A stretch of DNA of 64,000 nt from Quatrionicoccus australiensis (GCF_020510425.1 NZ_JAHBAH010000001.1:1965001-2029000); one strand, 5' to 3'; counted from the first letter of the stretch, positions 27,309-40,325 are shown. Made by a program: numbers and translations. The notes: a model not told the origin generated them from the letters alone.

Positions 27309-28997
27309 TCAGGCCGCGTCGACTTCGATGCCGTATTTGTTGGCCACCGTGACATAGAGTTCGCGCGCCGAGGCCACCTTGGCGCTCTTGCGATCCTTGC
27401 GCTGGGCGCGCTGCAGATAATCCTGCGCGCGCGCCGCCAACTCTTTGTCCCAGCCCTTTTTGTCGAGCAGGGTGAAAATGGCCTTCGCGGCATTGACCAG
27501 GAACTGCAGGTTGGGAACCTGTTCGGCCGCCTGGATCAGCAACTCGACGGCGCCTTCCAGATCGCCATTGCGCGCCGCCATGACGCCCTTGTTGTTGAGT
27601 TCGATGATCTGTTTGCCGACCTGATCGAGCAAGGCCTTACCGGCATCCGGCTGCCCGGTCTTTTCGAACACGCTGGTGATATGCCCGATCAGATGCGGAT
27701 CTTCATGATTTTCGGCAGCCACCTGGCGCATGATTTTCTGCGCCGCATCCTGCTTGCCTGTGGCGTAGCAGGCGTGCGCCAGATCGACGGCCAGGCGTTG
27801 CGAGACATGCTTGCCCTTGGCACCGGCCTCGGCAACGACCTCCTGCTGCAGGGCGATGGCCTGCTCGACCAGGCCTTGCGCCTTGTCGGACGAACCTTCC
27901 ATGTCGAGGCAGAGACTTTCGGTGACCAGTGCCGCCAGTTCGGCCTGCTTGTCGCCGCGCCATTCGCGCTTCATGTCGGCGGTGATCTTGCGCGAAGCGG
28001 CGACGTCGCCTTTTTCAACAAGCACCCGCGACAGGTTGGCAAAGTCGTCCACGGTGCGCAGGCTGGAGCCACGACTGCGATCAATCACCTTGGCATAGGC
28101 CTTTTCGGCACCGAGCAGATCCTTGTTGCGCGCCGCCGTATCGCCGACCAGCCGCTGCCGGATGGTGTTGTGCGGCGAGGCATCAGCCGCCCGTTGCAGG
28201 ACATGCTGCGCATCGACCAGACGGCCCTTGGCCTCATGCACGGAGGCGAGGAAATCGTAGGCGGAAAGGAACTCCGGTGCCTCTTCCAGCACCTGCTCGG
28301 CCAGATCGCCGGCCTCATCGAGCGCCCCGCGATCGCGCAAGGCGGTGGCCAGTCCCATCTTGGCCCAGGGCACGACACGACCTTCGAGCACGCGGCGGAA
28401 CACCTCTTCGGCTTCCGCCGTCTTGCCCAGGGTATGCAGCAATTCGCCCTTGAAGCGCAGCGCATCGTACATGTAGGCCGGTTGCTGCTGGATCACCCGG
28501 TCACAGGCGGCAATCGCCTCCTGCAGGGCGCCGCGCTCGATCTGCTCGTAGATCCGGCGCAATACGTGTTTCTTGAAAATCGCCTTGACCAGGCGGGCCT
28601 GCAACTGGTCAGCCGTAAACGGCTTGATCAGGTAGTCGTCCGGCGCCAGTTCGGCCATCGACACGACGTTGGTGTAACCGCGCTCGCTGGTGATGATCAG
28701 ATAGACCGTGCCGAGCGGAATCAGATGGGCATGCCGCAATTCTTCGAGCAACTGCTGGCCATCGCGGCCGTCATCGAGAACAAAGTCGGACAACACGATA
28801 TCGAAACGGTTGGTCTTGACCTGGCGAATCACCTCGGCCGAATTGCCGGCGCCGTGAACGGCAGTCACCCCGAGCGCAGCCAGCATCAGGCGCAGCGATT
28901 CGCGCGCCGGCGGGTGCCGGTCGACGATCAAAACCCGCTTTTTTGTCAGTGACTGCTGCAAAACCAGCAGCATCTCGTCGTTATCGAGAGCGCTCAT
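27309..28997 (-). CDS. Response regulator with C-terminal TPR domain
   Basis: A 562-residue cytoplasmic protein. An N-terminal receiver domain (about 20-145) has the phospho-acceptor D71 in IVLSDFVLDDG, T/S in LIITSERG and K in DYLIKPFTA. The rest (about 155-560) is a series of TPR-like helical pairs (EEVFRRVLEGRVVPWAKMGLA; GVMAARNGDLEGAVELLI). Output is probably protein-protein interaction. No kinase is adjacent. It is divergent from mnmG across a 200-base gap. Confidence 0.88.
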   Translation of the reverse strand: MSALDNDEMLLVLQQSLTKKRVLIVDRHPPARESLRLMLAALGVTAVHGAGNSAEVIRQVKTNRFDIVLSDFVLDDGRDGQQLLEELRHAHLIPLGTVYLIITSERGYTNVVSMAELAPDDYLIKPFTADQLQARLVKAIFKKHVLRRIYEQIERGALQEAIAACDRVIQQQPAYMYDALRFKGELLHTLGKTAEAEEVFRRVLEGRVVPWAKMGLATALRDRGALDEAGDLAEQVLEEAPEFLSAYDFLASVHEAKGRLVDAQHVLQRAADASPHNTIRQRLVGDTAARNKDLLGAEKAYAKVIDRSRGSSLRTVDDFANLSRVLVEKGDVAASRKITADMKREWRGDKQAELAALVTESLCLDMEGSSDKAQGLVEQAIALQQEVVAEAGAKGKHVSQRLAVDLAHACYATGKQDAAQKIMRQVAAENHEDPHLIGHITSVFEKTGQPDAGKALLDQVGKQIIELNNKGVMAARNGDLEGAVELLIQAAEQVPNLQFLVNAAKAIFTLLDKKGWDKELAARAQDYLQRAQRKDRKSAKVASARELYVTVANKYGIEVDAA

Positions 28998-29131
28998 GCT
29001 ATTTGCTTGCCTAGTGCGAATCTCGGCAAGTTACTTGAGTTCGGCAGGCAGGGCAAGGCATGCCGGGATGCGGCCGCCGGTCAGCCCCGGACCTGCTACT
29101 CGCCGCAGCGCGGCAGCGGCGCGGCGAAAAC

Positions 29132-29160
29132 TTCGATTTTTCAGCGACCTGACGTAAAAT
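29132..29160 (+). promoter_or_regulatory. Candidate promoter for mnmG-rsmG-parAB
   Basis: TAAAAT at 29155-29160 is a good -10; TTCGAT at 29132-29137 with a 17-base spacer is a weak -35. The rest of the 200-base gap (28998-29197) shows no gene and no cluster of DnaA boxes. Confidence 0.4.
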
Positions 29161-29197
29161 CCGGCTCCCGATACTGCACCGCAGCAAGGCTATTCCC

Positions 29198-31084
29198 ATG
29201 CTCTATCCCACCCGTTTTGATGTCATCGTTGTCGGCGGCGGTCATGCCGGCACCGAGGCTGCGCTGGCCGCAGCGCGGATGGGGGCGAACACGCTCTTGC
29301 TGACCCACAATCTCGACACGCTCGGCGCGATGAGCTGCAACCCGTCGATCGGCGGCATCGGCAAGGGCCACCTGGTGCGCGAAGTCGATGCGCTGGGCGG
29401 GGCGATGGCGGCAGCGACCGACGAAGCCGGTATCCAGTTCCGCATCCTCAATGCCTCAAAGGGCCCGGCCGTGCGCGCCACCCGCGCCCAGGCCGACCGC
29501 GTGCTGTACAAGCAGGCAATCCGTTCGCGCCTGGAAAACCAGCCCAACCTGACCATCTTTGCCGAAGCCTGCGACGACCTGATCGTCGAAGGCGACAAGG
29601 TCTGCGGCGCCGTCACCCAGCTCGGCATCCGCTTTTTGGCCGATTCCGTGGTGTTGACCGCCGGCACCTTCCTCAACGGCAAGATACACGTCGGCCTGGA
29701 GAACTACACCGGCGGCCGCATGGGCGATCCGCCCTCGGTATCGCTGGCGGCACGCCTCAAGGAACTGAATCTGCCGCAAGGCCGCCTGAAGACCGGCACA
29801 CCGCCGCGCCTGGATGGCAAGACCATCGATTTCTCGGTGATGGAAGAACAGCATTCGGACAACCCGCTGCCGGTCTTTTCCTTCCTCGGCAACGCCGCCC
29901 AGCACCCGCGCCAGCTGCCGTGCTGGATCACCGAAACCAATGAGCGCACGCACGACATCATCCGCAGCGGCCTCGACCGCTCGCCGATGTACACCGGCGT
30001 CATCGAAGGCGTCGGCCCGCGCTACTGCCCGTCGATCGAAGACAAGATCCACCGCTTCGCCGACAAGAACCAGCACAACGTCTTCCTCGAGCCGGAAGGC
30101 CTGACCACGCACGAGATCTACCCGAACGGCGTCTCCACCAGCCTGCCTTTCGACATCCAGCTGGCACTGGTGCGCTCGATCCGCGGCATGGAAAACTGCC
30201 ACATCCTGCGCCCCGGCTATGCCATCGAATACGATTTCTACGATCCGCGCGGCCTCAAGGACACGCTGGAGTCGAAGGCGATCAACGGTCTGTTCTTCGC
30301 CGGCCAGATCAACGGCACGACCGGCTATGAAGAGGCTGCCGCGCAGGGCCTGCTCGCCGGCGTCAATGCCGTGCGCTACCTGCGCAACGAAGCAGGCTGG
30401 TGTCCGAAGCGCAACGAGGCCTACCTCGGCGTGCTGGTCGACGACCTGATCACGCGCGGCGTTTCCGACCCGTACCGGATGTTCACCAGCCGCGCCGAAT
30501 ACCGCCTCAGCCTGCGCGAGGACAACGCCGATCTGCGCCTGACCGAACAGGGCCGGGCGCTCGGCCTGATCGACGATAGCCGCTGGGCTGCCTTCTGCCA
30601 AAAGCGCGATGCCATCGCCGCCGAGCAGGAGCGCCTGAAAGCGACCTGGGTCAATCCGAAAATCCTGCCGGCCGAGGATGCACTACGCGTACTCGGCAAG
30701 GCCATCGAGCATGAGTACAACCTGTTCGAACTGCTGCGCCGCCCGGAAATTTCCTACGCCTCGCTGCTGACGCTGCCCGGCGCCGGTGAAGCGCTGAGCG
30801 ACCCGGCGGTCGTCGAACAACTGGAAATCTCCGCCAAGTACCAGGGCTATATCGACCGCCAGGCCGAGGAAGTCGCCAAGTCGAGTTCCTACGAAAATAC
30901 CGCGCTACCGGTCGATCTCGATTACGGCAAGGTGGCCGGCCTGTCCAATGAAGTGAAGCAGAAACTGGCCCTGCACAAGCCGCAGACCATCGGTCAGGCT
31001 TCGCGCATCCAGGGCATCACGCCGGCGGCGATTTCGCTGCTGCTGATCCACCTCAAGCGCTTCAACCTGAGCCAGGCCGCATGA
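29198..31084 (+). CDS. mnmG: tRNA uridine-5-carboxymethylaminomethyl modification enzyme MnmG (GidA)
   Basis: A 628-residue full-length FAD protein that, with MnmE, makes the cmnm5 modification at the wobble uridine of certain tRNAs. The FAD-binding [17 protein letters not shown] is at about residues 12-28, followed by [20 protein letters not shown] and the central [12 protein letters not shown]. It is the first gene of mnmG-rsmG-parA-parB, a block often near the replication origin. Its TGA overlaps the rsmG start. Confidence 0.98.
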   Translation: MLYPTRFDVIVVGGGHAGTEAALAAARMGANTLLLTHNLDTLGAMSCNPSIGGIGKGHLVREVDALGGAMAAATDEAGIQFRILNASKGPAVRATRAQADRVLYKQAIRSRLENQPNLTIFAEACDDLIVEGDKVCGAVTQLGIRFLADSVVLTAGTFLNGKIHVGLENYTGGRMGDPPSVSLAARLKELNLPQGRLKTGTPPRLDGKTIDFSVMEEQHSDNPLPVFSFLGNAAQHPRQLPCWITETNERTHDIIRSGLDRSPMYTGVIEGVGPRYCPSIEDKIHRFADKNQHNVFLEPEGLTTHEIYPNGVSTSLPFDIQLALVRSIRGMENCHILRPGYAIEYDFYDPRGLKDTLESKAINGLFFAGQINGTTGYEEAAAQGLLAGVNAVRYLRNEAGWCPKRNEAYLGVLVDDLITRGVSDPYRMFTSRAEYRLSLREDNADLRLTEQGRALGLIDDSRWAAFCQKRDAIAAEQERLKATWVNPKILPAEDALRVLGKAIEHEYNLFELLRRPEISYASLLTLPGAGEALSDPAVVEQLEISAKYQGYIDRQAEEVAKSSSYENTALPVDLDYGKVAGLSNEVKQKLALHKPQTIGQASRIQGITPAAISLLLIHLKRFNLSQAA

Positions 31085-31698
31085 GCGCCATGACCCTAGC
31101 CGCCGGCCTCGCCGAACTCGGCATCGACTTGCCGGAAGAGGCGCAGCACAAGCTGCTCGCCTTCCGCGACCTGCTGCTGAAGTGGAACAAGACCTACAAC
31201 CTGACCGCGCTGCGCGATCCGGAACAGGTCATTTCGCATCACCTGCTCGATTCGCTCGCGATCCTGCCGCATGTCGGCCCCGGCGCGCTGCTCGATGTCG
31301 GTAGCGGCGGCGGCCTGCCCGGCATTCCGCTGGCAATCGCGCGCCCCGAACTGTCGGTCAGCATGGTCGATACCGTGCAGAAGAAGGCAACTTTCCTGCA
31401 ACAGGCGGCGATCGAACTCGGCCTGAAGAATATTCGGGCGCATCACGCCCGGGTCGAGGAAATGCAGGGACAATATGCGCAGATCAGTTCGCGCGCCTTT
31501 GCCGAGATCGGCCTGTTCATCAGCCTAACCCGCCACCTGCTGGCGCCAGGCGGGCGCTGGCTGGCCATGAAGGGCGTCCGTCCGGATGCCGAACTTGAAT
31601 CCCTGCCGGTCGACATCGTTGTGGAAGCCATTATTCCACTGCATGTGCCGGGGCTGGATGCCGAACGCCATTTGATCATTCTGAAAGCCGGGTCATGA
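31081..31698 (+). CDS. rsmG: 16S rRNA (guanine527-N7)-methyltransferase RsmG (GidB)
   Basis: A 205-residue SAM-dependent methyltransferase. It shows the family stretches [13 protein letters not shown] and HHLLDSLA and the SAM motif [17 protein letters not shown] (about residues 70-86). It methylates G527 in the 530 loop of 16S rRNA. It overlaps mnmG upstream and parA downstream by four bases each (ATGA). Confidence 0.97.
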   Translation: MSAMTLAAGLAELGIDLPEEAQHKLLAFRDLLLKWNKTYNLTALRDPEQVISHHLLDSLAILPHVGPGALLDVGSGGGLPGIPLAIARPELSVSMVDTVQKKATFLQQAAIELGLKNIRAHHARVEEMQGQYAQISSRAFAEIGLFISLTRHLLAPGGRWLAMKGVRPDAELESLPVDIVVEAIIPLHVPGLDAERHLIILKAGS

Positions 31699-32456
31699 AA
31701 GTACTCGCCATAACCAACCAGAAGGGCGGCGTCGGCAAGACGACCACCGCCGTCAATCTGGCTGCCTCGCTCGGCGCCGAAGGCCAGCGCGTGCTGCTGA
31801 TCGACATGGACCCGCAGGGCAATGCAACGACCGGCGCCGGCATCACCAAGAAGGAAGCGCTGCCCACGGTGTACCAGTTGCTGATCGGTGCCGCGACACT
31901 AAGCGAGGTCTGCATCAAGACCGAATTCGACTTCGACATCCTGCCCGCCAACCGCGAACTGGCCGGTGCCGAAGTCGAGCTGATCGAACTCGATCAGCGC
32001 GAATACCGCCTCAAGAACGCCCTACAGGCCGGCCACGCCACTTACGACTTCATCCTGATCGACTGCCCGCCGGCGCTCAACATGCTGACGGTCAACGGCC
32101 TGGTCGCCTCCGATTCCGTGCTGATCCCGATGCAGTGCGAGTACTACGCGCTGGAAGGCCTCTCCGACCTCGTCGAAACCCTGCGCAAGGTTCGCCACCA
32201 CCTCAATTCGCGCCTCGAGATCGAGGGCCTGCTGCGCACCATGTACAACCCGCAGAGCACGCTGACGCAACAGGTCTCGAACGAACTGGAAAGCCACTTC
32301 GGCAACAAGGTCTACAAGACCATCGTGCCGCGCAACGTCCGCCTCGCCGAAGCACCGTCCTACGGCAAGCCGGTGATTGCCTTCGACAAAAACTCCAAGG
32401 GTGCGCAGGCCTACAGCGCGCTCGCCAAAGAAATTCTCGAGAGGGTCGCCCCATGA
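31695..32456 (+). CDS. parA: Chromosome partitioning ATPase ParA (Soj)
   Basis: A 253-residue ParA of the chromosomal Soj type with the deviant Walker [18 protein letters not shown] (about 10-26), switch [14 protein letters not shown] and [12 protein letters not shown]. It binds DNA non-specifically as an ATP dimer and segregates ParB-parS complexes. ATGA overlaps join it to rsmG and parB. Confidence 0.97.
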   Translation: MKVLAITNQKGGVGKTTTAVNLAASLGAEGQRVLLIDMDPQGNATTGAGITKKEALPTVYQLLIGAATLSEVCIKTEFDFDILPANRELAGAEVELIELDQREYRLKNALQAGHATYDFILIDCPPALNMLTVNGLVASDSVLIPMQCEYYALEGLSDLVETLRKVRHHLNSRLEIEGLLRTMYNPQSTLTQQVSNELESHFGNKVYKTIVPRNVRLAEAPSYGKPVIAFDKNSKGAQAYSALAKEILERVAP

Positions 32457-33304
32457 TCAAGATGAAAGGACTCGGCCGCGGCCTGGATGCCCTGCTTTCC
32501 GGCAGCGACAAGCCGCAGGGTGACGAACAGCGCAATCTGCCGGTCGAGCGTCTGCGCCCCGGCAAATACCAGCCGCGCACCCACATGGACCAGGAGTCGC
32601 TCGCCGAACTCGCCGCCTCGATCAAGACCCAGGGCGTCATGCAACCGATCCTGGTCCGTGCCGTCGACAGCACGCCGGGTGCCGAACGCTACGAAATCGT
32701 CGCCGGCGAGCGCCGCTGGCGCGCCTCGCAACTGGCCGGCCTGAGCGAAGTCCCGGTCCTCGTGCGCAGCATCCCCGACGAACAGGCGCTGGCCATGGCC
32801 CTGATCGAGAACATCCAGCGCGAAAACCTCAATCCGCTCGAAGAAGCCCAGGGCCTGCAACGCCTGATCGACGAGTTCGGTCTGACCCACCAGCAGGCCG
32901 CCGATGCGGTTGGCCGTTCGCGTCCGGCCGCCTCCAATTTGCTGCGTCTGCTGCAGTTGACCGGTGCCGCCCAGGAATTGCTGATGACCGGCAAGCTCGA
33001 CATGGGCCACGCCCGCGCCCTGCTGCCGCTGCCCGCAGCACAGCAGGTTGCCGTTGCCCAGCGCATCGTGCTCAAGGGATTGTCGGTGCGCGAAGCCGAA
33101 CGCCTTGTGCAGCAGATCCTCACACCACCGGAAAAAGCCGCCGAGCGCCCGGTCGACCGTGACCTGCTGCGCCTGCAGGAAGAACTTTCCGATGTCATGG
33201 GCGCCAATGTCGCGATCCGCAGCAACAAGAAGGGCGCCGGCAAAATCACCATCGAATTCGGCGACCTCGATCAACTCGACGGCATCCTCGGCAAACTGCG
33301 TTAA
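32453..33304 (+). CDS. parB: Chromosome partitioning protein ParB (Spo0J)
   Basis: A 283-residue ParB. The opening MKGLGRGLDALLSG is typical of chromosomal ParB. The CTPase/clamp motif GERRWRASQLAG lies near residue 86 and ENIQRENLNPLEEA near 122, followed by the helix-turn-helix LTHQQAADAVGRSRPAASN and a C-terminal dimerisation domain. The ATG at 32453 overlaps the parA stop. I found no good parS site in the window. Confidence 0.96.
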   Translation: MIKMKGLGRGLDALLSGSDKPQGDEQRNLPVERLRPGKYQPRTHMDQESLAELAASIKTQGVMQPILVRAVDSTPGAERYEIVAGERRWRASQLAGLSEVPVLVRSIPDEQALAMALIENIQRENLNPLEEAQGLQRLIDEFGLTHQQAADAVGRSRPAASNLLRLLQLTGAAQELLMTGKLDMGHARALLPLPAAQQVAVAQRIVLKGLSVREAERLVQQILTPPEKAAERPVDRDLLRLQEELSDVMGANVAIRSNKKGAGKITIEFGDLDQLDGILGKLR

Positions 33305-33359
33305 ACCCCGGTAAACCGCGCCAGTCAACGAAATCCTACGGGAAAACCCCTAATTTTCA

Positions 33360-33389
33360 TTGACGTAGAAATGCCCAGTCTTGTATCAT
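33360..33389 (+). promoter_or_regulatory. Sigma-70 promoter of the atp operon
   Basis: TTGACG at 33360-33365 and TATCAT at 33384-33389 are separated by 18 bases. Transcription would begin near 33396, giving a leader of about 36 bases before atpI. Confidence 0.65.
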
Positions 33390-33431
33390 TTAGGTCTGTG
33401 TGGCACGTCCGGTCAACGATTGCAAGGCACC

Positions 33432-33773
33432 ATGTACAAGGCGATTTATCTCCAATTTGGTGCGGCAGTGATAACAGCAATCGGGGCTGGTTTAATCGTG
33501 GGAACGCGGGGGCTTGTTTCGGTGGGATTGGCGGCGATCGCCAGCATACTTCCCAACCTTTTCTTTGCCGTCCGGCTGACGATGTTGAGCAACCGCCCCG
33601 GCAATATCTACGCGGCGAACTTCTTCATCGGTGAGTTCCTCAAGATCGGCGTCACCATTGGATTACTGGCAATCGCCATCAAGGGGTATCCCGAGATGCA
33701 CTGGCCCAGCTTGTTGATCGGCTTCGCGATTGTTTTGCATGCAGGTTTTATAGCGTTCTGGAAGAAACCCTGA
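33432..33773 (+). CDS. atpI: ATP synthase accessory protein AtpI
   Basis: A 113-residue membrane protein with four hydrophobic segments (about 8-24, 27-46, 63-85, 90-109), in the place where AtpI is found at the head of atp operons. AtpI helps assemble the c-ring. The ATG at 33432 has AAGG seven bases upstream; the frame is open further upstream but without family sequence and would overlap the promoter region. Confidence 0.88.
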   Translation: MYKAIYLQFGAAVITAIGAGLIVGTRGLVSVGLAAIASILPNLFFAVRLTMLSNRPGNIYAANFFIGEFLKIGVTIGLLAIAIKGYPEMHWPSLLIGFAIVLHAGFIAFWKKP

Positions 33774-33775
33774 TT

Positions 33776-34645
33776 ATGTCTACAGCAGGCCACGAAGAAA
33801 CAGCAGCAAACGCGCCGACCGCCGGCGAATACATCGTTCACCACCTGACGCAATGGAATACCACCGGTCATGCGCAGAAGGATGTGATCGATTTCAGCGT
33901 TCTCAATCTCGACACCATGATCTTTTCCGTCCTGATGGGCGTACTGGGTCTGTTCGTCATGTGGCGTGTCGCCAAGAGCGTCACTTCCGGCGTGCCGGGT
34001 CGCATGCAGGCAGCCGTCGAAATCGTTCTTGAAATGGTCAACGACCAGGCCAAGGGCATCGTCCATAGCGCCGAATCCCGCAAGTTCGTCGGCCCGCTGG
34101 CGCTGACCGTGTTCATCTGGATCTTCCTGATGAACTCGATGGACTTCCTGCCGGTCGATCTGTTGCCGACGCTGTGGCAGACCATCACCGATGACCATCA
34201 CGCCTATCTGCGCGTTGTCCCGACCGCCGACCTTAACGGCACGCTGGGCATGTCGGCCGGCGTCCTGCTAGTCTGCGTGTACTACAACATCAAGATCAAG
34301 GGTATTGGCGGCTGGATCCACGAACTCTTCACCGCACCGTTCGGCAGCCACCCGCTGCTCTACCCGATCAATTTCGCCATGCAGATGATCGAATTCCTCG
34401 CCAAGACCGTTTCCCACGGCATGCGACTGTTCGGCAACATGTATGCAGGCGAACTGGTATTCATGCTGATCGCACTGATGGGTGCAGCCTGGACTGCAAG
34501 CGCCACCGGCGTTTCCCTGTTCCTCGGCCACATCGTCGCCGGTTCGATCTGGGCAATCTTCCACATCCTGATTGTTGCCCTGCAAGCTTTCATCTTCATG
34601 ATGCTGACGCTGGTCTATGTCGGCCAGGCTCACGAAGCGCACTGA
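33776..34645 (+). CDS. atpB: F1Fo ATP synthase subunit a
   Basis: A 289-residue polytopic subunit a. The essential arginine lies in SHGMRLFGNMYAGELVF (near residue 222), and the stretch VFIWIFLMNSMDFLPVDLLP is typical of beta/gammaproteobacteria. It forms the proton half-channels against the c-ring. It starts two bases after atpI. Confidence 0.98.
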   Translation: MSTAGHEETAANAPTAGEYIVHHLTQWNTTGHAQKDVIDFSVLNLDTMIFSVLMGVLGLFVMWRVAKSVTSGVPGRMQAAVEIVLEMVNDQAKGIVHSAESRKFVGPLALTVFIWIFLMNSMDFLPVDLLPTLWQTITDDHHAYLRVVPTADLNGTLGMSAGVLLVCVYYNIKIKGIGGWIHELFTAPFGSHPLLYPINFAMQMIEFLAKTVSHGMRLFGNMYAGELVFMLIALMGAAWTASATGVSLFLGHIVAGSIWAIFHILIVALQAFIFMMLTLVYVGQAHEAH

Positions 34646-34684
34646 TTTCGTTGTAACTTTGTAGTCTTTTATTTTTTAACTTAG

Positions 34685-34945
<261 letters not shown>

Positions 34946-34984
34946 TCGGTCCTCAACCGATCAACTCTTTAGAGGACTAATACC

Positions 34985-35455
34985 GTGAATCTGAACGCAA
35001 CGTTGTTTGCACAGCTCGTTGTGTTCTTCATTCTGGCGTGGTTCACGATGCAATTCGTGTGGCCCCCCATTGTGAAGGCGCTCGACGAGCGTGCGAAGAA
35101 GATCGCGGATGGACTGGCTGCCGCTGAACGCGGCAAGCATGATCTCGAACTGGCTACCAAGCGCTCCACGGATGCTCTCCGTGAAGGCAAGGAAAAGGCC
35201 GCCGAACTGATCGCCAACGCTGAAAAGCGTGCCGCTCAGGTTATCGACGAAGCAAAGGTAACGGCCAAGGCCGAAGCTGACCGCATCGTCGCAGGCGCCA
35301 AGGCAGAAATCGACCAGGAAGCTGTACGCGCCAAGGAACAATTGCGCGAACAAGTCTCTTCCCTGGTGGTTGCCGGTGCAGAACAAATTCTGCGTCGCGA
35401 GATCAATGCCCAGGCTCATGCCGATATTCTGGCCACGATCAAACAGGATCTGTAA
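34985..35455 (+). CDS. atpF: F1Fo ATP synthase subunit b
   Basis: A 156-residue subunit with one N-terminal membrane helix (about 5-25: [20 protein letters not shown]) and a long charged coiled coil that forms the peripheral stalk. It starts with GTG at 34985, preceded by AGAGGA. Subunit b of E. coli is also 156 residues. Confidence 0.97.
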   Translation: MNLNATLFAQLVVFFILAWFTMQFVWPPIVKALDERAKKIADGLAAAERGKHDLELATKRSTDALREGKEKAAELIANAEKRAAQVIDEAKVTAKAEADRIVAGAKAEIDQEAVRAKEQLREQVSSLVVAGAEQILRREINAQAHADILATIKQDL

Positions 35456-35460
35456 AGCTT

Positions 35461-35994
35461 ATGGCTGAATCTGTCACCATCGCTCGCCCCTACGCTGACG
35501 CTGCATTTCGCATCGCTCAGGAAACCGGGGCGCAGGGCATCTGGTCTGCACGCCTCCAGCGTCTGGCCTTTATCGCCCAGGACGGGGACATGGCTTCGGT
35601 CATGGGCAATCCCCGGCTCTCCGCCGAGCAGGTTGCCGATCTGTTGATTTCGCTGTCTGAAGACAGCGACGTAACCCTTGGCAGCTTTATTCGTACCCTC
35701 GCAGAAAACCGGCGTCTCGCACTCCTGCCGGAGATTTCCCGGCTTTTCGAACTGGCCAAGAGCCAGGAAGAAGGGGTCAAGGAGGCGGTGGTGCATTCCG
35801 CATTTCCCATTGACGACAGCCAAATCGCTGCTCTGCTGCAACAGCTCGAGCCCCGCTTTGGTACCCGCCTGACTGCTCGCGTCGTAATCGACCCGAGCCT
35901 GATCGGTGGGGTGAAAATTGCCGTCGGTGACCAGGTGCTGGATGCTTCAGTCCGCGGCAAACTCGACTCGATGGCCGTGGCGCTGAACAACTAG
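35461..35994 (+). CDS. atpH: F1Fo ATP synthase subunit delta
   Basis: A 177-residue delta subunit: an N-terminal helical domain (ARPYADAAFRIAQE) and the C-terminal DPSLIGGVKIAVGDQVLDAS signature near residue 145. It joins the stalk to the top of the alpha/beta hexamer. It starts five bases after atpF. Confidence 0.97.
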   Translation: MAESVTIARPYADAAFRIAQETGAQGIWSARLQRLAFIAQDGDMASVMGNPRLSAEQVADLLISLSEDSDVTLGSFIRTLAENRRLALLPEISRLFELAKSQEEGVKEAVVHSAFPIDDSQIAALLQQLEPRFGTRLTARVVIDPSLIGGVKIAVGDQVLDASVRGKLDSMAVALNN

Positions 35995-36003
35995 GAGAAT
36001 TTC

Positions 36004-37542
36004 ATGCAGTTGAATCCTTCCGAAATTTCTGAACTGATCAAGAGCAAAATCCAGAACCTGCAGGGCGCATCGGAAGTGCGCACGCAGGGCACCGTGGTTT
36101 CCGTCACTGACGGTATCGTGCGCGTGCATGGTTTGCAAGACGTCATGCAAGGCGAAATGCTGGAATTCCCCGGCAACACCTTCGGCATGGCACTCAACCT
36201 CGAGCGCGACTCTGTCGGCGCCGTTATTCTTGGCGAATACGAGCACATCTCTGAAGGCGACGTCGTCAAGACGACCGGTCGAATTCTGGAAGTGCCGGTT
36301 GGTCCGGAACTGCTTGGCCGCGTGGTCAACACCCTCGGTCAGCCGATCGACGGCAAGGGCCCGATCAACGCCAAGCTGACCGACAAGCTGGAAAAGGTTG
36401 CTCCGGGCGTTATTTGGCGCAAGTCCGTTTCCCAGCCGGTGCAAACCGGTCTGAAGTGTGTGGACTCCATGGTTCCGGTTGGTCGTGGTCAGCGCGAGCT
36501 GATCATTGGCGACCGCCAGACCGGCAAGACCGCCGTTGCAGTCGACGCCATCATCAACCAGAAGGGCAAGAACCTCTTCTGCGTTTATGTTGCTATCGGC
36601 CAGAAGGCTTCCACCATCGCCAACGTCGTGCGCAAGCTCGAAGAACACGGCGCAATGGAATACACCATCGTCGTTGCTGCTTCCGCTTCCGAATCCGCTG
36701 CTCTGCAATACCTGGCTCCGTATGCCGGCTGCACGATGGGCGAGTATTTCCGAGACCGCGGTCAAGACGCACTGATCATTTATGACGATTTGACCAAGCA
36801 GGCTTGGGGCTACCGTCAGGTTTCCCTGCTGCTGCGCCGTCCGCCGGGCCGCGAAGCCTATCCGGGCGACGTGTTCTATCTCCACTCCCGTCTGCTGGAA
36901 CGCGCCGCTCGCGTTTCCGAAGCCTGGGTCGAGAAGTTCACCAATGGCGAAGTCACGGGCAAGAGCGGTTCGCTGACCGCACTGCCGGTTATCGAAACCC
37001 AGGCAGGTGACGTTTCTGCCTTCGTTCCGACCAACGTGATCTCGATTACCGATGGCCAGATCTTCCTGGAAACCGACCTTTTCAACGCCGGTATCCGTCC
37101 TGCTATCAATGCCGGTATCTCCGTGTCCCGCGTCGGTGGCGCTGCCCAGACCAAGCTGATCAAAAAGCTCGGCGGCGGTGTCCGTCTGGCTCTGGCCCAG
37201 TACCGCGAACTCGCTGCGTTCGCCCAGTTTGCTTCCGATCTCGACGAAGCAACCCGCAAGCAGCTGGAGCGTGGTCGCCTGGTGACCGAGCTGATGAAGC
37301 AGGCCCAGTACTCGCCGATGAACATCTCCGACATGGCCGTCACGCTGTACGCAGCTGACAAGGGTTATTTCGACGATGTCGAAGTCAAGCGTGCCCTGGA
37401 ATGCGAAAAGGCCATGATCAGCTACCTGAAGGCCAACTGCGCCGATGTCATGAACACCATGGAATCGACTGCAGACCTCAGTGGCGACACCGAAAAGGCA
37501 CTTGCTGCCGGGATCGCCGCTTTCAAGAGCAGCTGGGCCTGA
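36004..37542 (+). CDS. atpA: F1Fo ATP synthase subunit alpha
   Basis: A 512-residue subunit alpha with the P-loop [15 protein letters not shown] near residue 169 and the alpha-specific [17 protein letters not shown] near 363. It provides the non-catalytic nucleotide sites of F1. Nine bases separate it from atpH. Confidence 0.99.
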   Translation: MQLNPSEISELIKSKIQNLQGASEVRTQGTVVSVTDGIVRVHGLQDVMQGEMLEFPGNTFGMALNLERDSVGAVILGEYEHISEGDVVKTTGRILEVPVGPELLGRVVNTLGQPIDGKGPINAKLTDKLEKVAPGVIWRKSVSQPVQTGLKCVDSMVPVGRGQRELIIGDRQTGKTAVAVDAIINQKGKNLFCVYVAIGQKASTIANVVRKLEEHGAMEYTIVVAASASESAALQYLAPYAGCTMGEYFRDRGQDALIIYDDLTKQAWGYRQVSLLLRRPPGREAYPGDVFYLHSRLLERAARVSEAWVEKFTNGEVTGKSGSLTALPVIETQAGDVSAFVPTNVISITDGQIFLETDLFNAGIRPAINAGISVSRVGGAAQTKLIKKLGGGVRLALAQYRELAAFAQFASDLDEATRKQLERGRLVTELMKQAQYSPMNISDMAVTLYAADKGYFDDVEVKRALECEKAMISYLKANCADVMNTMESTADLSGDTEKALAAGIAAFKSSWA

Positions 37543-37559
37543 TCGGCTAGGAGAATTGC

Positions 37560-38420
37560 ATGGCTAGCGGCAAGGAAATTCGCAACAAGATCAAGAGCGT
37601 CGAAAACACGCGCAAGATCACCAAGGCCATGGAAATGGTGGCCGCATCCAAAATGCGCAAAGCGCAGGAGCGGATGCGTGCTGCCCGTCCTTATGGCGAG
37701 AAAATCCGGCGCGTTGCAGGCAATCTGTCGCACGCCCTGACCGAGTACAAGCATCCCTTCCTGAACAAGCGTGAACAAGCCAATGTCGGCATCGTTCTCG
37801 TGACGTCGGACAAGGGTCTGTGCGGCGGTTTGAACTCCAACCTCTTGCGCCTTGCGGTGATCAAGATGAAGGAATTCGATGCTCAGGGCACGAAATTTCA
37901 GGCGACCTGCATCGGCAACAAGGGTCTCGGCTTCATGCAGCGTGCCGGTGCGAAGATCGTTTCGCACGTAACAGCTCTTGGCGATACGCCGCATCTGGAA
38001 AAGCTGATCGGGCCGGTCAAGGTTCAACTTGATGCCTACATGAACGGTGAGATCGATGCGCTTTACATCGGCTACACCCGCTTCATCAACACGATGAAGC
38101 AGGAACCGGTCTTCGAACAAGTTCTCCCGCTGACTGGCGAAGCTGTTGGTTCGTCCAAGTCGAACTGGGATTACGTGTACGAACCGGAAGCCAAGGCGGT
38201 CATCGACGATCTTTTGATCCGTTACGTCGAAGCAATGATTTATCAGGCTGTGGCCGAAAACATGGCCTCCGAGCAGTCCGCCCGGATGGTTGCCATGAAG
38301 TCCGCTTCCGACAACGCCAAGACCGTCATCGGTGACTTGAAGCTGGTTTACAACAAGGCCCGTCAGGCTGCGATTACCAAGGAACTCTCGGAAATCGTCA
38401 GCGGCGCCGCCGCGGTGTGA
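37560..38420 (+). CDS. atpG: F1Fo ATP synthase subunit gamma
   Basis: A 286-residue central-shaft subunit. The N-terminal coiled coil ([20 protein letters not shown]) and the C-terminal [20 protein letters not shown] are highly conserved. AGGAG lies just upstream of the ATG. Confidence 0.98.
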   Translation: MASGKEIRNKIKSVENTRKITKAMEMVAASKMRKAQERMRAARPYGEKIRRVAGNLSHALTEYKHPFLNKREQANVGIVLVTSDKGLCGGLNSNLLRLAVIKMKEFDAQGTKFQATCIGNKGLGFMQRAGAKIVSHVTALGDTPHLEKLIGPVKVQLDAYMNGEIDALYIGYTRFINTMKQEPVFEQVLPLTGEAVGSSKSNWDYVYEPEAKAVIDDLLIRYVEAMIYQAVAENMASEQSARMVAMKSASDNAKTVIGDLKLVYNKARQAAITKELSEIVSGAAAV

Positions 38421-38427
38421 CGCGTAG

Positions 38428-39855
<1,428 letters not shown>

Positions 39856-39880
39856 TGCGGCGTCGGCATAGGAGCCAGTA

Positions 39881-40306
39881 ATGGTAATGACTGTTCATTG
39901 TGATGTCGTCAGCGCCGAGGAGTCCATCTTCTCCGGCCTGGTGGAAATGGCGGTGTTTCCCGGTGAAGCCGGGGAACTCGGCATTCTGCCGCACCATACG
40001 CCCTTGCTCACCCGCATCAAGCCCGGCACCATTCGTCTGAAGGTGCCGGATCAGAGCGATTTCGAGCTGGTCTATGTGTCTGGTGGAATGCTGGAAGTTC
40101 AGCCCGACATGATTACCGTGTTGGCAGATACCGCCATCCGTGCTCATGACCTGGACGAAGCCAAGGCTCTGGAAGCCAAGAAGCGTGCCGAAGAAGCGCT
40201 TGCCAACCGGCAAGCCGAAATGGACTACGCCTCTGCCGAAGCGGAGCTGGCCCAGGCCATCGCCCAGCTTCAGGCCATTCAGCGTCTGCGCAAGTCGGTA
40301 CACTGA
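39881..40306 (+). CDS. atpC: F1Fo ATP synthase subunit epsilon
   Basis: A 141-residue subunit: a beta sandwich (about 1-88, with [19 protein letters not shown]) and a C-terminal helical hairpin (about 92-140, with [20 protein letters not shown]) that can inhibit hydrolysis. It is the last gene of the atp operon; a strong terminator follows. Confidence 0.97.
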   Translation: MVMTVHCDVVSAEESIFSGLVEMAVFPGEAGELGILPHHTPLLTRIKPGTIRLKVPDQSDFELVYVSGGMLEVQPDMITVLADTAIRAHDLDEAKALEAKKRAEEALANRQAEMDYASAEAELAQAIAQLQAIQRLRKSVH

Positions 40307-40325
40307 TTCCGGTTATCCGGATGAC

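Noticed and set aside
28998..29197. Replication origin upstream of mnmG
   Set aside because: There is no cluster of DnaA boxes and no AT-rich unwinding region; a lone TTATCCACG at 44282 lies over the HIT gene start and is likely chance.
32453..33431. parS site near parB
   Set aside because: No stretch close to the TGTTTCACGTGAAACA consensus was seen; the nearest (around 33400) matches at only about half of the positions.
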